Positions 52,710 through 63,620 of a stretch of 64,000 nt of DNA are shown one piece after another (within the stretch, counting starts at the first letter, position 1; each line of letters opens with the position of its first letter). The notes under the pieces are model-generated. The model was not told the origin of the DNA, did no database searches, and saw only the letters and a program-made list of their open reading frames with translations. The position numbers were made by a program, and so were the translations under genes. The stretch lies in contig JAHBMJ010002314.1 in assembly GCA_018398765.1 (NCBI GenBank), forward strand, positions 96,954 to 160,953, in the 5' to 3' direction. Source of the stretch: Chromera velia (lineage: Eukaryota; Sar; Chromeraceae).

Positions 52710-54561
52710 TAATGAATTAGGAGTTGAATTGGGTGTCGAATTGGTAGTACTACCATTTTTTTACCACCAGTAACTCCCAATTTTGAGAAATTGATACCTA
52801 GTTTAGTGAAAGAAGTACATGGAGTTTGAAGCTAGACAGGGGCTCACTAGTCTCTAGCCGTAGTCATTAGACTCTAATTCATTACTAAGAACAAATTTTA
52901 TGAACACTTAGAGTCACCTAAAAATTGGGAGTTACCAATTTTTAAATAGAAATTTTTTAGGACCGCAAAAAAATAAATTGGTAGTGCAAAAAAAAAAAAA
53001 AAATGGGACTCAACTTAAAACTTTTGTTTTGTATGTCATAGTGCACCGCTAACGCAATGCAAAACGGACAGTGGACAGCTCTACACAAGCTGCACGTACC
53101 AGTACAAAAAACAGAGCGAAAATCGATCCAATTAATTATGTAAGCCTACCAGAATTCATAATCCCTCCATATGCCGGACAGTAGCTGCTGATCTTTGTTC
53201 AGATCATGCCCCTCTTTCCCGAATATCTCCCACTTAGTGGTTCCCAGACGCCTCAAATGGAGATTATATTCCTTCTTCTTCTCTTCTGCCAGATTTTGGG
53301 GGGGGACAACATGGGTGTACTGAAAAACGATCAGGAAATCATCTGGGAAAATTCCAATGTCTGCTTTTTTTCTGTGATCATCTGTGAGCTCTTTCAGCTC
53401 CAAAATCTTCATGGTGAACTTAACATCTGAAAACATCGCATGAGCGATGTTTAGCTCTCTCCCCACAGCGAATCTCTCCCGAAACTTGGTGGGGATGACA
53501 AATCCATCCTTGTCCATTTCCTTTGACCTCTCCCTCTGTCGGCTTTGTGCGACCATGGTTGCAGAGCGCTGGAGAGGAGGGGAGCGCTGACAAGAACTTT
53601 CACTTTTTGATTTCTTCTTTTTCTTTTGTTCTTTCCTTTGATCCGTTTCGTTCTCTCTCCCACCTTGAGGCTTACGGAGACTAGCAGCTGCTGACTGAAT
53701 TGAGGCTGCCGCAGCGGTGACAGACGACTCGGGGACCCCTCTTTCTTGCTTCTGTTTGAGGGCTGTCTACATATGTCCACGTTGATAGGTTGAATCAGGG
53801 ATAAGAAACTTGCAGAGCTGAAGACGGTGATAAAGACTTGGTAAGACCTTTTTTGCAAGTTTTATAGGTGGGTGGTCCCAAAGACTCACTTCTACTTACA
53901 CTTCCCGGTGTGGATCCGCCGGTTTGGGGGGTTGAACACAGCGAAATGCTACAGCTTTGAATCGTATCATAAGAAGGTTTGCAAACGTTTTGTCCTACAG
54001 GGGGGACGTTATTCATATGATCGTTTTATTCTGGAAAATCTGGTTTTTACGTGGTTGTGCAAGAGAAAGAAAGCCATACAAGTATATTTTGCCGATGTGT
54101 CACGCCGGGAGGGACTTCGGGCATTAATAACACTATGAAACTATACAAAACTTATGGATTTATGAAGTTCTGTGCAGCTGCAACACTGTTCTATTACAGC
54201 GTTCTTTCTTTTTACATATTTACTTTCTAGGAGAAGTTATAAAATTGGTAGTCAAAAAAAAAAATTGGGTGTTGATTTTCTTAAAAATTGGTAGTTAGTC
54301 CTAGAAAAAAATTGGTAACTCCCAATTTTTAGGTGACTCTAAGTGTTCATAGAATTTGTTCCTAGTAATGAATTAGAGTCTAATGACTGCGGTTAGAGAC
54401 TATAGTGAGCCCCTGTCTAGCCCGTACACAAAATTTTAGCTTCAAACTCCATGTATTTTTTTTACTAGACTAGGTACCAATTTTTTAAAATTGGGAGTTA
54501 TTGGCGGTAAAAAATTGGTAGTACTACCAATTCGATACCCAATTCAACTCCCAATTCATTA
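52710..54561. mobile_element. 1.85-kb element with long terminal inverted repeats and internal ORFs
   Basis: The left arm (52710 to about 52967) and the reverse complement of the right arm (54561 to about 54290) are nearly identical by eye, both beginning TAATGAATT(A/G)GGAGTTGAA. Arms contain many AATTGGTAG and AATTGGGAG motifs. The 1.3-kb centre carries a minus-strand ORF and a plus-strand 88-codon ORF (53872-54138). No clear target-site duplication. It could be one foldback-type transposon or two inverted copies of a short element flanking host sequence. Confidence 0.55.
53146..53556 (-). CDS. Unknown 136-residue protein inside the inverted-repeat element
   Basis: ATG at 53556 gives MVAQSRQRERSKEMDKDGF, then a compact alpha/beta-looking region with balanced composition (IPTKFRERFAVG, KILELKELTDDH, LIVFQYTHVVPP, KWEIFGKEGHDL) and a C-terminal DYEFW. 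The frame is open upstream to a TAG at 53770-53768, adding about 70 Ala/Ser/Lys-rich residues, and an AG acceptor (TATGTAG) lies exactly there, so it may be the last exon of a larger gene. I do not recognise the fold; it has no transposase motif that I can see. Confidence 0.5.
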   Translation of the reverse strand: MVAQSRQRERSKEMDKDGFVIPTKFRERFAVGRELNIAHAMFSDVKFTMKILELKELTDDHRKKADIGIFPDDFLIVFQYTHVVPPQNLAEEKKKEYNLHLRRLGTTKWEIFGKEGHDLNKDQQLLSGIWRDYEFW

Positions 54562-54569
54562 GGGCTGTT

Positions 54570-54924
54570 AATAAGCAATAGTGGAACAAGAAGATCATTT
54601 AAGTACATCTTCACTGAAGAAGGAAATAGAACTTCACCCTCCATAGTGGTGGAGACAACGTGAGGAAACACAGTGGCGTTATCTCCCATCTTTGCAATAA
54701 TTTTCTTTTTGAGCTCATTCTGATGCTGGGTAGCGATTGCTTTTTTGATTTCTTCTGTCTTCTTTTTGCAGCTTCAAAGGTGAGTCCAAAGATTCGACGT
54801 CCCTCTGCTGCTTCTGGCTGTCGTCCTGCAGTAATTGCATGTATGTATACGATTCTACAGGTTTGCCGAGCGGTGGTTGAACTGCTTTGAAGAAGTTTCG
54901 TACGTCTACTTGACTCATTTTCAA
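54570..54924 (-). CDS. Short gene with N-terminal PIP-box-like motif, structure uncertain
   Basis: ATG 54924 (or 54918) opens with MSQVDVRNFFKAVQPP. QVDVRNFF fits the PCNA-interaction consensus Q-x-x-V-x-x-F-F and sits at the extreme N-terminus, as in several replication and repair proteins. The frame runs 69 codons to a TGA near 54718. A second frame overlaps it, is Lys-rich (NELKKKIIAKMGDN) and continues to the edge of the inverted-repeat element (KMYLNDLLVPLLL), so an intron or frameshift is likely. It may join the ORF at 53770-53146 as one gene that contains or was invaded by the element. Function beyond possible PCNA binding is unknown. Confidence 0.4.
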
Positions 54925-56311
54925 ACTATAGGGTTAATCGTCTGAACATGTCAGGCCTCAGTCATCTCAGACTGGTATCATGGCTTGCTGTGACTTTAAG
55001 TTTGCATCCTACCTTGTGTTTGAAACTCATGCATGAAGAACCAATTTTTGATGTAACATGTACAATCGGCTATTCGGCTCCGAATGTATGCACCGATGGC
55101 CGCGGCCGCTAGTAGGAGCGGTGGACCGCGCCGGCGCATACATGGCTGGCCCGGGCTATATGGGCTAGGCCATGCATGCAGTGCACTGGATGTGCACAAG
55201 CCTCTAAGCTACTCCCAAAACATTTGTTTTTATAACGTAAAAAAAAACCATGCACTATTAGAATGACCAAAGGTATTAAAGACTAGTAAGAATCGGACTT
55301 TGGCTAATTAATCATTTTATTCAATCACATTCAATCACTTCATAGGATAATTAAATATATTTAAATCACAAGTGACTAAACACCTTTGACAACAAACATG
55401 CAGAAGAAAGAGAGAGATAAAAGAGACAGCGCGCCCAGTCTAGCGCCCAGTGAAGTACAACAGACACCGCTGTAAGTAGAAAAACACAGGCGCTTCTAGA
55501 CAGGACTTTCGAACGGTTCTGAATTGCCAGTGGAAATCTAAAGCCTGATCGTATGCCAACCTCTTTTTTGACCTTATGAATTCTAAGGCCGCTGAAATGC
55601 CTTTCCACCCTTTTCAACGTGAAGGCAGCCTCAAGTAAAGGTGTATGGTAAGGCAGATGGCTTGGCGCGCTAAACAGTTTATAATAGGCTACTAGATCGA
55701 AGCTGGTTTTTGAGGTAAAAAGGCCGTAAAGTCAGACAAACCGCTGTACGCGTTCGACTGAATTTGAGCAAAGTTGCCGGCTGAGGACGCACGCATGCAA
55801 CCAGCCGGTTTGCATGCATGCACGGCACGCAACGCGCGGGGGTCCTGCGGCGGGGACTTGATCGAGTGCCCACATGCCGCTGGCCACGGCGTACGACATA
55901 ATCATGCACATGCAGAGCTTTCCAAAAAACAAAAAGAAAACCAAAAATGAGATTTTGGCTTTTTTTTTGGGGGGGGGGGATAGTCGCCTAGGTTCGATCA
56001 ATCAGAATGACATCTTGCTCATAGCTTTCATCCTTTCATTCTGTCTGATAGTCCTTGGACTCTGCGTATGGCCTATGCAGCTTAATGTTTTTATGTCATG
56101 CTAGCCACCTTTCTAACTATACCATTGTTAGCGTCCTCATTAGACATAACACTAGTTAAATTGCTAAACATTTTTTGCTCTGTGCATTCACTACTGGATT
56201 CACAAGCATTCATTGAATCCTACATTGAATTGTTCAATCATTTTTTTTTTAATTTTAGCATGATGCCAGAATAACAATTTTTATAGTAGAAGGCCCTAAA
56301 ATGATAAACTA
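54925..56311. other. Intergenic region with GC-palindrome island
   Basis: A palindrome-rich GC block lies at 55085-55190 (CGGCCGCGGCCGC, CCGCGCCGGCGC, GCATGCAT), and a smaller one at 55790-55880. Otherwise AT-rich with no gene signal. Confidence 0.5.
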
Positions 56312-56323
56312 CAGTTTTGAAAC

Positions 56324-56553
56324 TAGGCGACGCACAGTGGTAAAAAAAAAAAAAGAATAGACATGTTAAATTTTTTTTTTTCTTTTTTTAGTCTAGTGGT
56401 CAAAAGTCTAAACAAACTTATGAAAGGTAGGTTTTGTAGTTAGATATGTTTTTGTTATATGTTTAACACTTCAAATAAAATAATAATAATAATAATTTAA
56501 AAAAAAAAATTAGGCTTTTCAATTTTTGTTTTTTTTTGTCACTGTGCGTCGCC
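56324..56553. mobile_element. MITE-like element with 14-base TIR and 12-base flanking duplication
   Basis: GGCGACGCACAGTG at 56326-56339 is inverted as CACTGTGCGTCGCC at 56540-56553. Perfect direct repeats CAGTTTTGAAAC flank it at 56312-56323 and 56554-56565. The interior is A/T-rich with no ORF. TIR plus a duplication above 8 bases points to a Mutator-like origin. Confidence 0.65.
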
Positions 56554-56694
56554 CAGTTTTGAAACACCTTCTCTTGATTTGATACGATGCAATATAACAC
56601 TAATAACCTAGGTAATCTTTTAAAAAAATTAAAGTTTAGCCTAGCGTTTAGCGTTATATAATGAATTTGTCTATATACACATTATTATGTGACC

Positions 56695-57232
56695 AGAGTT
56701 GTTAAGTCCCGACAAACCTAAGTACCAAAATCCGATACCGACTCCCCGATCCGAAATTTTTCGGTACTTTCGGTACCTTTTCGATACTTTTAGTACTGGT
56801 TTTTTTACATATTCTAAACAGGTTTTTAGAACTCTTTACAGACTGTTTATATGCTGTTAGGACACTGGAATGCTCAAAGATGACTAGCATGAACTTTTGA
56901 TATCTAATTTGAAGCGTGAGAGGGGTAATGCAAACAGTTCTACACATGGGTTTTATGTCTCAATCCATAGACCGTTCTAGAAGACCTAGTAGAAGACAGA
57001 AGTCGCGGAACAATTAAAAAAGCTAGAAAAGACTTTCTTAATTTTAGTTTATCATTGTTTTTGTTTATTTTGTTTTATGAAGTGTGTTTCAATGATATTG
57101 TAACATCAGACTACATGTGATTTTTAAGTTTAAGAGTCATTTAGGTCGGTACCGAAAGATCCGATCCGAAATCCGATACCGACCCCCCCTCTGGTACCGA
57201 GGTACCGAAAGTACCGAGACTTAACAACACTG
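56695..57232. mobile_element. MITE-like element with CAG-GTTGTTAAGTC TIR and 11-base flanking duplication
   Basis: The left end CAGAGTTGTTAAGTCCCG faces the right end, which in reverse complement is CAGTGTTGTTAAGTCTCGG. Flanks TATTATGTGAC (56684-56694) and TATAATGTGAC (57233-57243) differ at one base. Subterminal GGTAC/TCGGTA motifs repeat near both ends. Size 538 bases; no transposase. Confidence 0.7.
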
Positions 57233-57243
57233 TATAATGTGAC

Positions 57244-57472
57244 ATTAACACGCATCTTTTTCATAGAGTGAATCACACTCCTACTGAGACTGCAACCCAT
57301 ACTGTGTCTTCCTCTCTGACGGCACCTACGGACGTCACAGCGTTCGCAACTAGGTTAGCAACCATACGTTTCTGGAAATTGCTGCTTCTCACGGCTACCG
57401 CAGCTGCAGCTCTAAGTTGCCTCTAGCCTCTAGACCACTGGCTAGACACATGCTGCATGCGTGACAGGCAGC
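57244..57472. other. 3' flank of the hydrolase gene
   Basis: No coding signal; presumably 3' UTR and intergenic sequence. Confidence 0.5.
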
Positions 57473-58510
57473 TCACTGCTCCTTCTTGGAGCCAAGAATC
57501 GACTTGGCAAAGGAGACCACGTCGTCCAGTGCCGAGTCGTACAGGGCTGGCATTACTTTCTTGCAGATAACCTCTGCAGCGTGGAAGGTGCCTGTCAGCA
57601 CGCGTGCTCTCACATCCACGCCCGCCTCCAGCATCTTCCTGTACATCATCAGCCCCTCATCTCTCAGAGGATCTGCCTCGTTCATCTGCAGCACGCAGGG
57701 GGGAAGACCCTTGAGCTCTTCCACTGAGGCCCACAAAGGCCAAGCCAGCGGGTCCTTCCGGTGAGCCTTTTCGGGATCGTACGCGAAGGTGAACAAACCC
57801 ATCCACTCAGGAGACCGCATCAGTTCGTTGAATTTTTTGATGGAGTGGAGACCAACGGCCTCTGCCTCCTCGGCATCTGCCGGACCGTAGAGACCCGAAA
57901 TAAACGGGCAGAAACAGTAAAGACCAGCCACAGCCCCAATATCCCCATCTCGTTTCAACTTCATTGCAGACGCCAAAGTCAAATTCCCTCCCCCCGAGTC
58001 CCCTGCCAAAATGATCTTCTCTGCACCCTCAAATTTCGTCTCTCTGTTCTTAACCACCCATCGAATCGCGTCAACACAGTCAGTCAAACCCGCTGGAAAA
58101 GGGTGACACCCAAGCTCACCAGCAGAGTTGCGAAACTGCACCCCCACCACCGTGAATCCCCTCACTGCAAAGTCCACCCGCTGCTGCCCGTACATGCACC
58201 CATCAGTGCTCAGGATGCCCATGCCCCCCCCATGGATGTAGACAAGCACAACGCCAAGCGGCGTCACAGATTCAGGAGGGCTTGTGATGAACATTTCGAA
58301 CTGCCCTTCTTTTACCTTCTCCGTCTCCGTCCCCTGCCTGTCCACCTTCATGTTCACAAACAGTTTCTTGATCTCATCCTCTGACTGCGCCAGACACCCA
58401 CGGGCGCCCTCCAATGTTGTCACATCGAACTTTTCCTTCCCGAAATCTTCTTCTGGACGCTCAAGAAAGGCTGCTGCCAGCCTGGGGTCGACATATTTCC
58501 GGGCCTCCAT
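57473..58510 (-). CDS. Alpha/beta hydrolase, hormone-sensitive-lipase (HSL/GDXG) type carboxylesterase
   Basis: Intact intronless ORF of 345 residues. HGGG (93-96) forms the oxyanion hole and GDSGGG (170-175) carries the nucleophile Ser172. The acid is probably Asp280 in NEADPLRDEG and the base is His310 in GTFHAAEV. Order and spacing match the HSL family, which hydrolyses short-chain esters and related substrates. No signal peptide or membrane anchor, so it is probably cytosolic. The N-terminal 80 residues form the usual helical cap. The start at 58510 gives a full-length family member, and the next upstream bases contain stops. The substrate cannot be inferred. The neighbouring genes are unrelated. 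Confidence 0.9.
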   Translation of the reverse strand: MEARKYVDPRLAAAFLERPEEDFGKEKFDVTTLEGARGCLAQSEDEIKKLFVNMKVDRQGTETEKVKEGQFEMFITSPPESVTPLGVVLVYIHGGGMGILSTDGCMYGQQRVDFAVRGFTVVGVQFRNSAGELGCHPFPAGLTDCVDAIRWVVKNRETKFEGAEKIILAGDSGGGNLTLASAMKLKRDGDIGAVAGLYCFCPFISGLYGPADAEEAEAVGLHSIKKFNELMRSPEWMGLFTFAYDPEKAHRKDPLAWPLWASVEELKGLPPCVLQMNEADPLRDEGLMMYRKMLEAGVDVRARVLTGTFHAAEVICKKVMPALYDSALDDVVSFAKSILGSKKEQ

Positions 58511-59126
58511 GTCGATCAGATGAACAGTGCCGTCTCTTTCCCGTCTCCACGCGTCACACTACCAATTGGCGAAATGGATTCACAATACAGTCGTTGACTG
58601 AATCAAAAGAGTGTGGTCTTATGTGAAGCACCACTAGGCACACAGGCACTCAGGAATTTGAGGCAGAAGACAAAGCCTAAGATGATAGTACCGTCTGAGA
58701 CTTACAAGAATCGACAATCAAGACAGCTCATGTAGTGCAATGCGGCGCTCGGTGCATGAGCGTAGCTAGCGTGGCGCCGCGCCACAGCTAGCTCGTGCGC
58801 GTCCGCGGCGCGCCGCGCTATGAATTCGATCGCGCCGCCGCGCACACTTGCATGAGAGACGGCTCTTTCTGACGTATTTCTGACCTTCTTCAAGATCTTT
58901 GATCAGCTTTCAGAACATGTCAATCTGTCGATCAGACGAGCTGCATACCAAAAACCTACCACCGGTCGATGCACAGTGTTGTCTGACTTCGCGTCTCCAG
59001 TGAGACTGCATTGTTCTGGCTCTGCCGTTTTGTGTTTCCCCCCGTTTCACTTTCCTCGTATCGGTATTGGCTGTGCTCACGCTCCTGTGAATCTCTCTCG
59101 CATTTTGTGTCGCAACCTCTTCAATC
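58511..59126. other. Divergent intergenic region with GC-palindrome island
   Basis: Lies between the hydrolase (-) and the four-exon gene (+). It contains a palindrome-dense GC island at 58738-58852 (GGCGCCGCGCC, GCTAGCTAGC-like, CCGCGGCGCGCC) and presumably both promoters. Confidence 0.5.
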
Positions 59127-59328
59127 ATGTCAAGCCCCACAGCAGAGAGACAGGCGACTGACTCTGGGGTCTCAGAGGCCAACCGCATACACAGAAGACA
59201 CACAGAAATCAACAGAGAGGACTTCTCAAGGCCAGAGGTCGACAAACTGAGAGAGACTCGAGAGCACTGTCAGTTCAGCGTGTTGGACTCTGTGGCTTCT
59301 CTGTGTCCCTTTTCCATTCGATGACACC

Positions 59329-59381
<53 letters not shown>

Positions 59382-60070
59382 TGTGTGTTTCGCTCGCAGT
59401 TCGTGCAGCCTTCACCGCCATGGCAGATCTGTACAACCACCTGGAGAGTGACCAGACAGGACTCCCGGATGTCAGAGATTCCAGCAAAACCAGGTGCGTT
59501 GGGAAGGGGATTAGTCCCTTGAGGTGAATGACGGTTTATTGCAGCGCTGAGCGGATTAGTGCACAGGGTACCGCTGTCACGTTCTGTCTCCCGTCTCTCT
59601 GCACTGCAGACACGCCGGTCACACGTTCTCTCTCCAGGACGCGAGGAGGGAGATGATCAACGAGTGGATGACTGCGGCCTTGGGGCGTTACTGCGGTTTC
59701 CTTGACGCCGTGATCGATGGCGTGAAGGATGAGGGGGTGGGGGGTGCGAAGGAGAACGAGCCTGCTTCTGCTACCTCCGCCGCCTCTAGCGGTCTCCCTC
59801 CTCTGAAGAAACGCCTCTCGCACACCAGCCTCGTGAGCACCCCCAACAGAAAGCCCCAAGTGACGACTCCCACACAGGGCGCAGACGTGCCCCCTCTGGA
59901 CCTCTGCGGGACTCCGAAGGAAACTAGACAGTCGAGCCCTGCAAAGGCACCGGTGGGTGGGTGGGTGGGTGAAAAAGGAGTGCATGGAAGTGTGTGTGCC
60001 TGTGTGCGTACTTCTGCATTTCAATATGCGTCTGTATACAGGGTCGTCCGTCCGTCCGTCCGTCCGTCCG

Positions 60071-60107
<37 letters not shown>

Positions 60108-60764
60108 ATGAGGGGGGACCGCATTTCCTATTTCCCTGGCCATAGCACTTTCTGTCATTTCGATTGGTGCATTTCCCTCCCTCCTGCACTGTGTCCGCGT
60201 ACCCCCCAGCCGCCGCAGCCCTTTTGCTTCTGCCTTCCACGCTCCTTGTATTGTAATGTGTGCTTTCTCTACTCTCCTCGTTCTCTCTCTGTTCACTCTT
60301 CTACTCAGCTCCCTTCCCGTTGCAGTCTTTGTTGCTTCGGTTCTTTCTTCGTGCTTCGGATGATATGAGAAGCGTGTGTGTGTGCCCGTCTGCGGGTGGA
60401 TTTGCGTGTGAGAGTGTGGTTGTACTGGAGGTAATTCTGTATGTTTCTATGTATGTAGGTGTGCGCATAACTATGTCCACATGCGCGTCAGGGATAGGTG
60501 CGCATGTCTGTGCGCATGTAAATGTGTATCGCGCTTGTCCCTGTACTGTATAATAGTGCGTGCATATGTGAGTGCGTGGATGGGTCAATGAGCGAGGAAG
60601 CAAAAGGGAGGGAGGGAGAGAGAGAGAGAGAGAGAGTGCATGCATCTGTGTCTCAGCACATGCCCATGTGCGTGTGCCTCAGTGCATGTGTGTTTCTGTA
60701 TGTGCGCGTGTGAGTGAGTGTGTGTGTGCGCGTGTGTGTGTGTGTGTGAGTGAGTGGATGTGGA

Positions 60765-60806
<42 letters not shown>

Positions 60807-60909
60807 TGTCTGTTTTTGTATGTGTGCAACTGTGTGTGTACATTTGTGTGTGCAGAATTTGGACTTCCCCCTCCAGACGCCCCCTCGAATGCAGCCCTTC
60901 TCCCTCTGA
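59127..60909 (+). CDS. Four-exon protein rich in TP (CDK-type) sites, unknown family
   Basis: Predicted exons are 59127-59268, 59400-59493, 59610-59952 and 60856-60909, total 633 bases, 210 residues. Phases agree at every junction: GTCAGT donor with CTCGCAG acceptor (phase 1), GTGCGT with ACTGCAG (phase 2), GTGGGT with TGTGCAG (phase 0). The N-terminus is charged (MSSPTAERQATDSGVSEAN). A helical middle contains AAFTAMADLYNHLES and SLQDARREMINEWMTAALGR. The C-terminal third is disordered with a basic stretch (PPLKKRLSHTS) and TP sites in VSTPNRK, VTTPTQ, CGTPKE and QTPPRM. The pattern suggests a nuclear cell-cycle-regulated protein. I do not recognise the family. Confidence 0.65.
59333..59388. 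repeat. (CT)n-(GT)n in intron 1 of the four-exon gene
   Basis: Compound repeat ending 10 bases before the acceptor CTCGCAG. Confidence 0.95.
60044..60105. repeat. (GTCC)n-(GT)n in intron 3 of the four-exon gene
   Basis: Same compound type as 3864-3963. Further GA and GT runs follow at 60615-60640 and 60700-60855, the last abutting the exon 4 acceptor. Confidence 0.9.
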
Positions 60910-63620
60910 GAATGTCACGAGAGAGAGGGGGTTGCCTCTGCAGCTAGGGGCACTTCCTTGTTTCGTCCTTGATCGATCTTCTTTCACTTGATTCTACTGA
61001 TTCGAGTCTTTGAACTGAAGAGGTGAAAAAGGGAAAGAAGTCAGGACAATACGGGATTGTCGGTTGTCGGTTGGTGTCTGAAGAATGGAGTGTCTATGTA
61101 CAGTTTGTTTGATCTACTCTCTTTCGGTATGACGGGAATTTGTCTCTCTCTCTTTTTTGTCATGCAGAGCTTGCGACAGGTAGGTCCTCCACTCTTTCCT
61201 GTCCGAGTCTGATCGAGTGAACACTAGCATTGGTTTTCTCGATGCTTTTCCAGGCAGCTGTAGGGAATGTAGATTTGTCTCGGAAGAAGGACCTTTTGAA
61301 TGGGGAGGGAGGATCGTGTCTGCTCTTCTGTCTGAAGCGATGCCGACGTGTGTTTTTTAAAATCGTGTGCATGGGCAAGGACCTCTAGCTGTTTGGGTCT
61401 CCCTCCTGCTTTTTCTTTGTAGCTTTGAGACAGCTGGGGGGGAATCAGAACAGAATGAAGTAAACGGCGTGCCCAGGCGAGTTCTGCTTGCCTGACTTCT
61501 CAGCCGGCTGGCTCAACTGACTGACTGTTCACTGAACGGTCCCTGACGGCAGCTGTACGTGCACTAACTTAAGCCGTCAGGTTTGTTGACAAGGCCTGAA
61601 GAGTGTTGCCTGCCTGGAGCGCTAGCTGTGTACTCTTTTTCGGTCCACTGAAACAGCCTCTTTCGTCGGTCAGTTCCTTCTTTTGGACTGGTCTCTCTCT
61701 TTTGTCTTCTTGTCTTCTTTGCTTGGTACAAAAGGTCGGCGTGAGATTGAAGAGACTCTCTTCCGAAGAGAGTAAGAAGGCACGCACGCAGTCTGTGTGT
61801 GCTGTGCTGACAGTAAGAAATGCGGCATGCAGGGCGAGTGGAATTGATCTTCCACTTTCTCAAGACTGCGTCAAGGTTTTGTATGTTGACAGTGTGTATG
61901 TGATCGCATGACTTTTGTGGCATTTCTCGAGCTGCAAGCTGGCTGTTTGCTGCTCACTCTTTTGTTTCAGTCTCTCTGTCGCGCTCGTTTCTCTACTGTG
62001 CGCTATATATGTGTCTAGACTTGTCTACGCGTCTGGATTGGTCCCCGGCAACAAAAAAGGGTAGGGTGTTCGTTGTGCATGCGATCGCCAGAGGGGTTGA
62101 GAGGAAAGACGCTGCCTGCGTGGGGTGACGCACGCGCTTCCTCTGAAACGCAACTTCTCTCTTGGAGTCTCTAGATGTGTCTTTGCTTCAACTGCTAACT
62201 CTGTCTCTGTCTTATCGCTACGCCGCCCACCCGCCCCCTTATTTTATCTCCACGTCTGGATAAACTCTGAAGTCTTGCCTGCTCCCAGTGGCAGTGATCC
62301 GGGTCTTCCCCTCGCCCCCAAATCGATTCAAGCCCCTGTAGGTTGGTCTGGGCCGTCTGGTCGTAGATCTGGCTACTGCAAACGTCGAATGGCCCCTTAA
62401 AAATCGGCACAAATGGCGTAACTTCCCGCGTAAGAATTGGTACGAATAGCTGGCAGTGGGTGCAAAAAAGTGTTAATTTGGTGGAATACAGCTTTAATAG
62501 CTAAAGTATAAGTCTACTAACAAATATTAACAAAATTCAGCCTGAGTGATTCGTGAGAGTGAGTGAATTACGTACTTAGTTATGATCTCCCTGAACCTAA
62601 CTACTGCTTGAAAGTTTAAGCCGCATTTTTGGATAAGCTTGAAAGTCTGTGCCGCAGGCGCGGATCATTTACGATGTCTTGAAAGCCAAAGCCGCATATC
62701 TGAACGGTGTCTTAAACGCCTACGCCGCAAGCGTGGACGGTCTATTGAAAAACGATGCCGCAGATAGAGATGATCTTGTTTATTTTTTTTAAGTGGCACT
62801 TAGGTTTAGGGAGGTTTTAGTTATGTACTGGGTTCAACTAAGTTTTGTATATATTTATCATAATTTATCCTTATTAGCCATCGCTTAAAATATTAGATCC
62901 AAAACAGGCGGATTGTACTATACATATCTGCTAATATCTGTCTGGGTACGTGATAGTGCTAGTAAGTGTTAGTGATAGTGCGTGACTTAAAAGAGGTTTC
63001 TCTCTGCTGCCTAGGGTAGGATGGGAATTACACAACATGCGCAGGCCTTTTTAGGCAAGCTTTGGAGTACTTTGGAGCCTTGTTAGGCCTTGTCATGGCA
63101 TTGCACACTGTTGACAGCACGGTATACGTTAGTGTACGTACAGCTTAGTAGGTACAGCCAGTCTGAGCCAGTCAAGTGGGGGAAGAGAAACAAAGTAGAG
63201 GGAGAGACGTATGAACCTTATGCATGCCCCCCGCGTGGGAGCACCCGCGGGCCTCAGGCTCCGCCCCCGCCCCGCGGGAACCTTCGCACAAAAGCCCAGC
63301 GTCACCCGATAATCAGATTGACGTCAAAATTACATGCAGTCAAATTGAGGCTCGCGGGTTGGCAGTTGTCCTTCTTCCAGTTGATTTTGAGCCATCAATA
63401 TTTTCTCAATCGCTCAAGCCACAAGGCCGTTTTCCCTAGAGGTGCAGCTAAGCTCGCAAAAATTTGGAACTCACGAGTTCGGTACATGAGAGAAAGCAAC
63501 GCCCAAAGCTTGCCGTCTCCACAGATATCCTCACTCAATTAAGCTTTCATCAGGAACATAGATCTCCTAAGACTTGTGGCTTTTTGGTCGTGTGCCCAGT
63601 CTCTCCAATTGCGCGAAAAG
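60910..63620. other. Intergenic region with degenerate minisatellite
   Basis: No supported gene. Short ORFs at 61564-61923 and 62125-62400 lack splice or domain support. A five-copy degenerate repeat lies at 62608-62775. The last few hundred bases, with a CCCGCG-rich patch at 63225-63290, precede the Whirly-like gene. Confidence 0.5.
62608..62775. repeat. Five-copy degenerate tandem repeat, unit 30-41 bases
   Basis: Units begin TTGAAAG(C/T) and contain GCCGCA about ten bases later; starts near 62608, 62639, 62679, 62712 and 62745. Confidence 0.7.

Noticed and set aside
53872-54138. 88-codon plus-strand ORF inside the inverted-repeat element as a gene
   Set aside because: Normal composition but no homology pattern, and it overlaps open minus-strand sequence; kept only as a mention.
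61564-61923. 119-codon minus-strand ORF
   Set aside because: No domain, splice or composition support, and overlapping ORFs on both strands are equally open.
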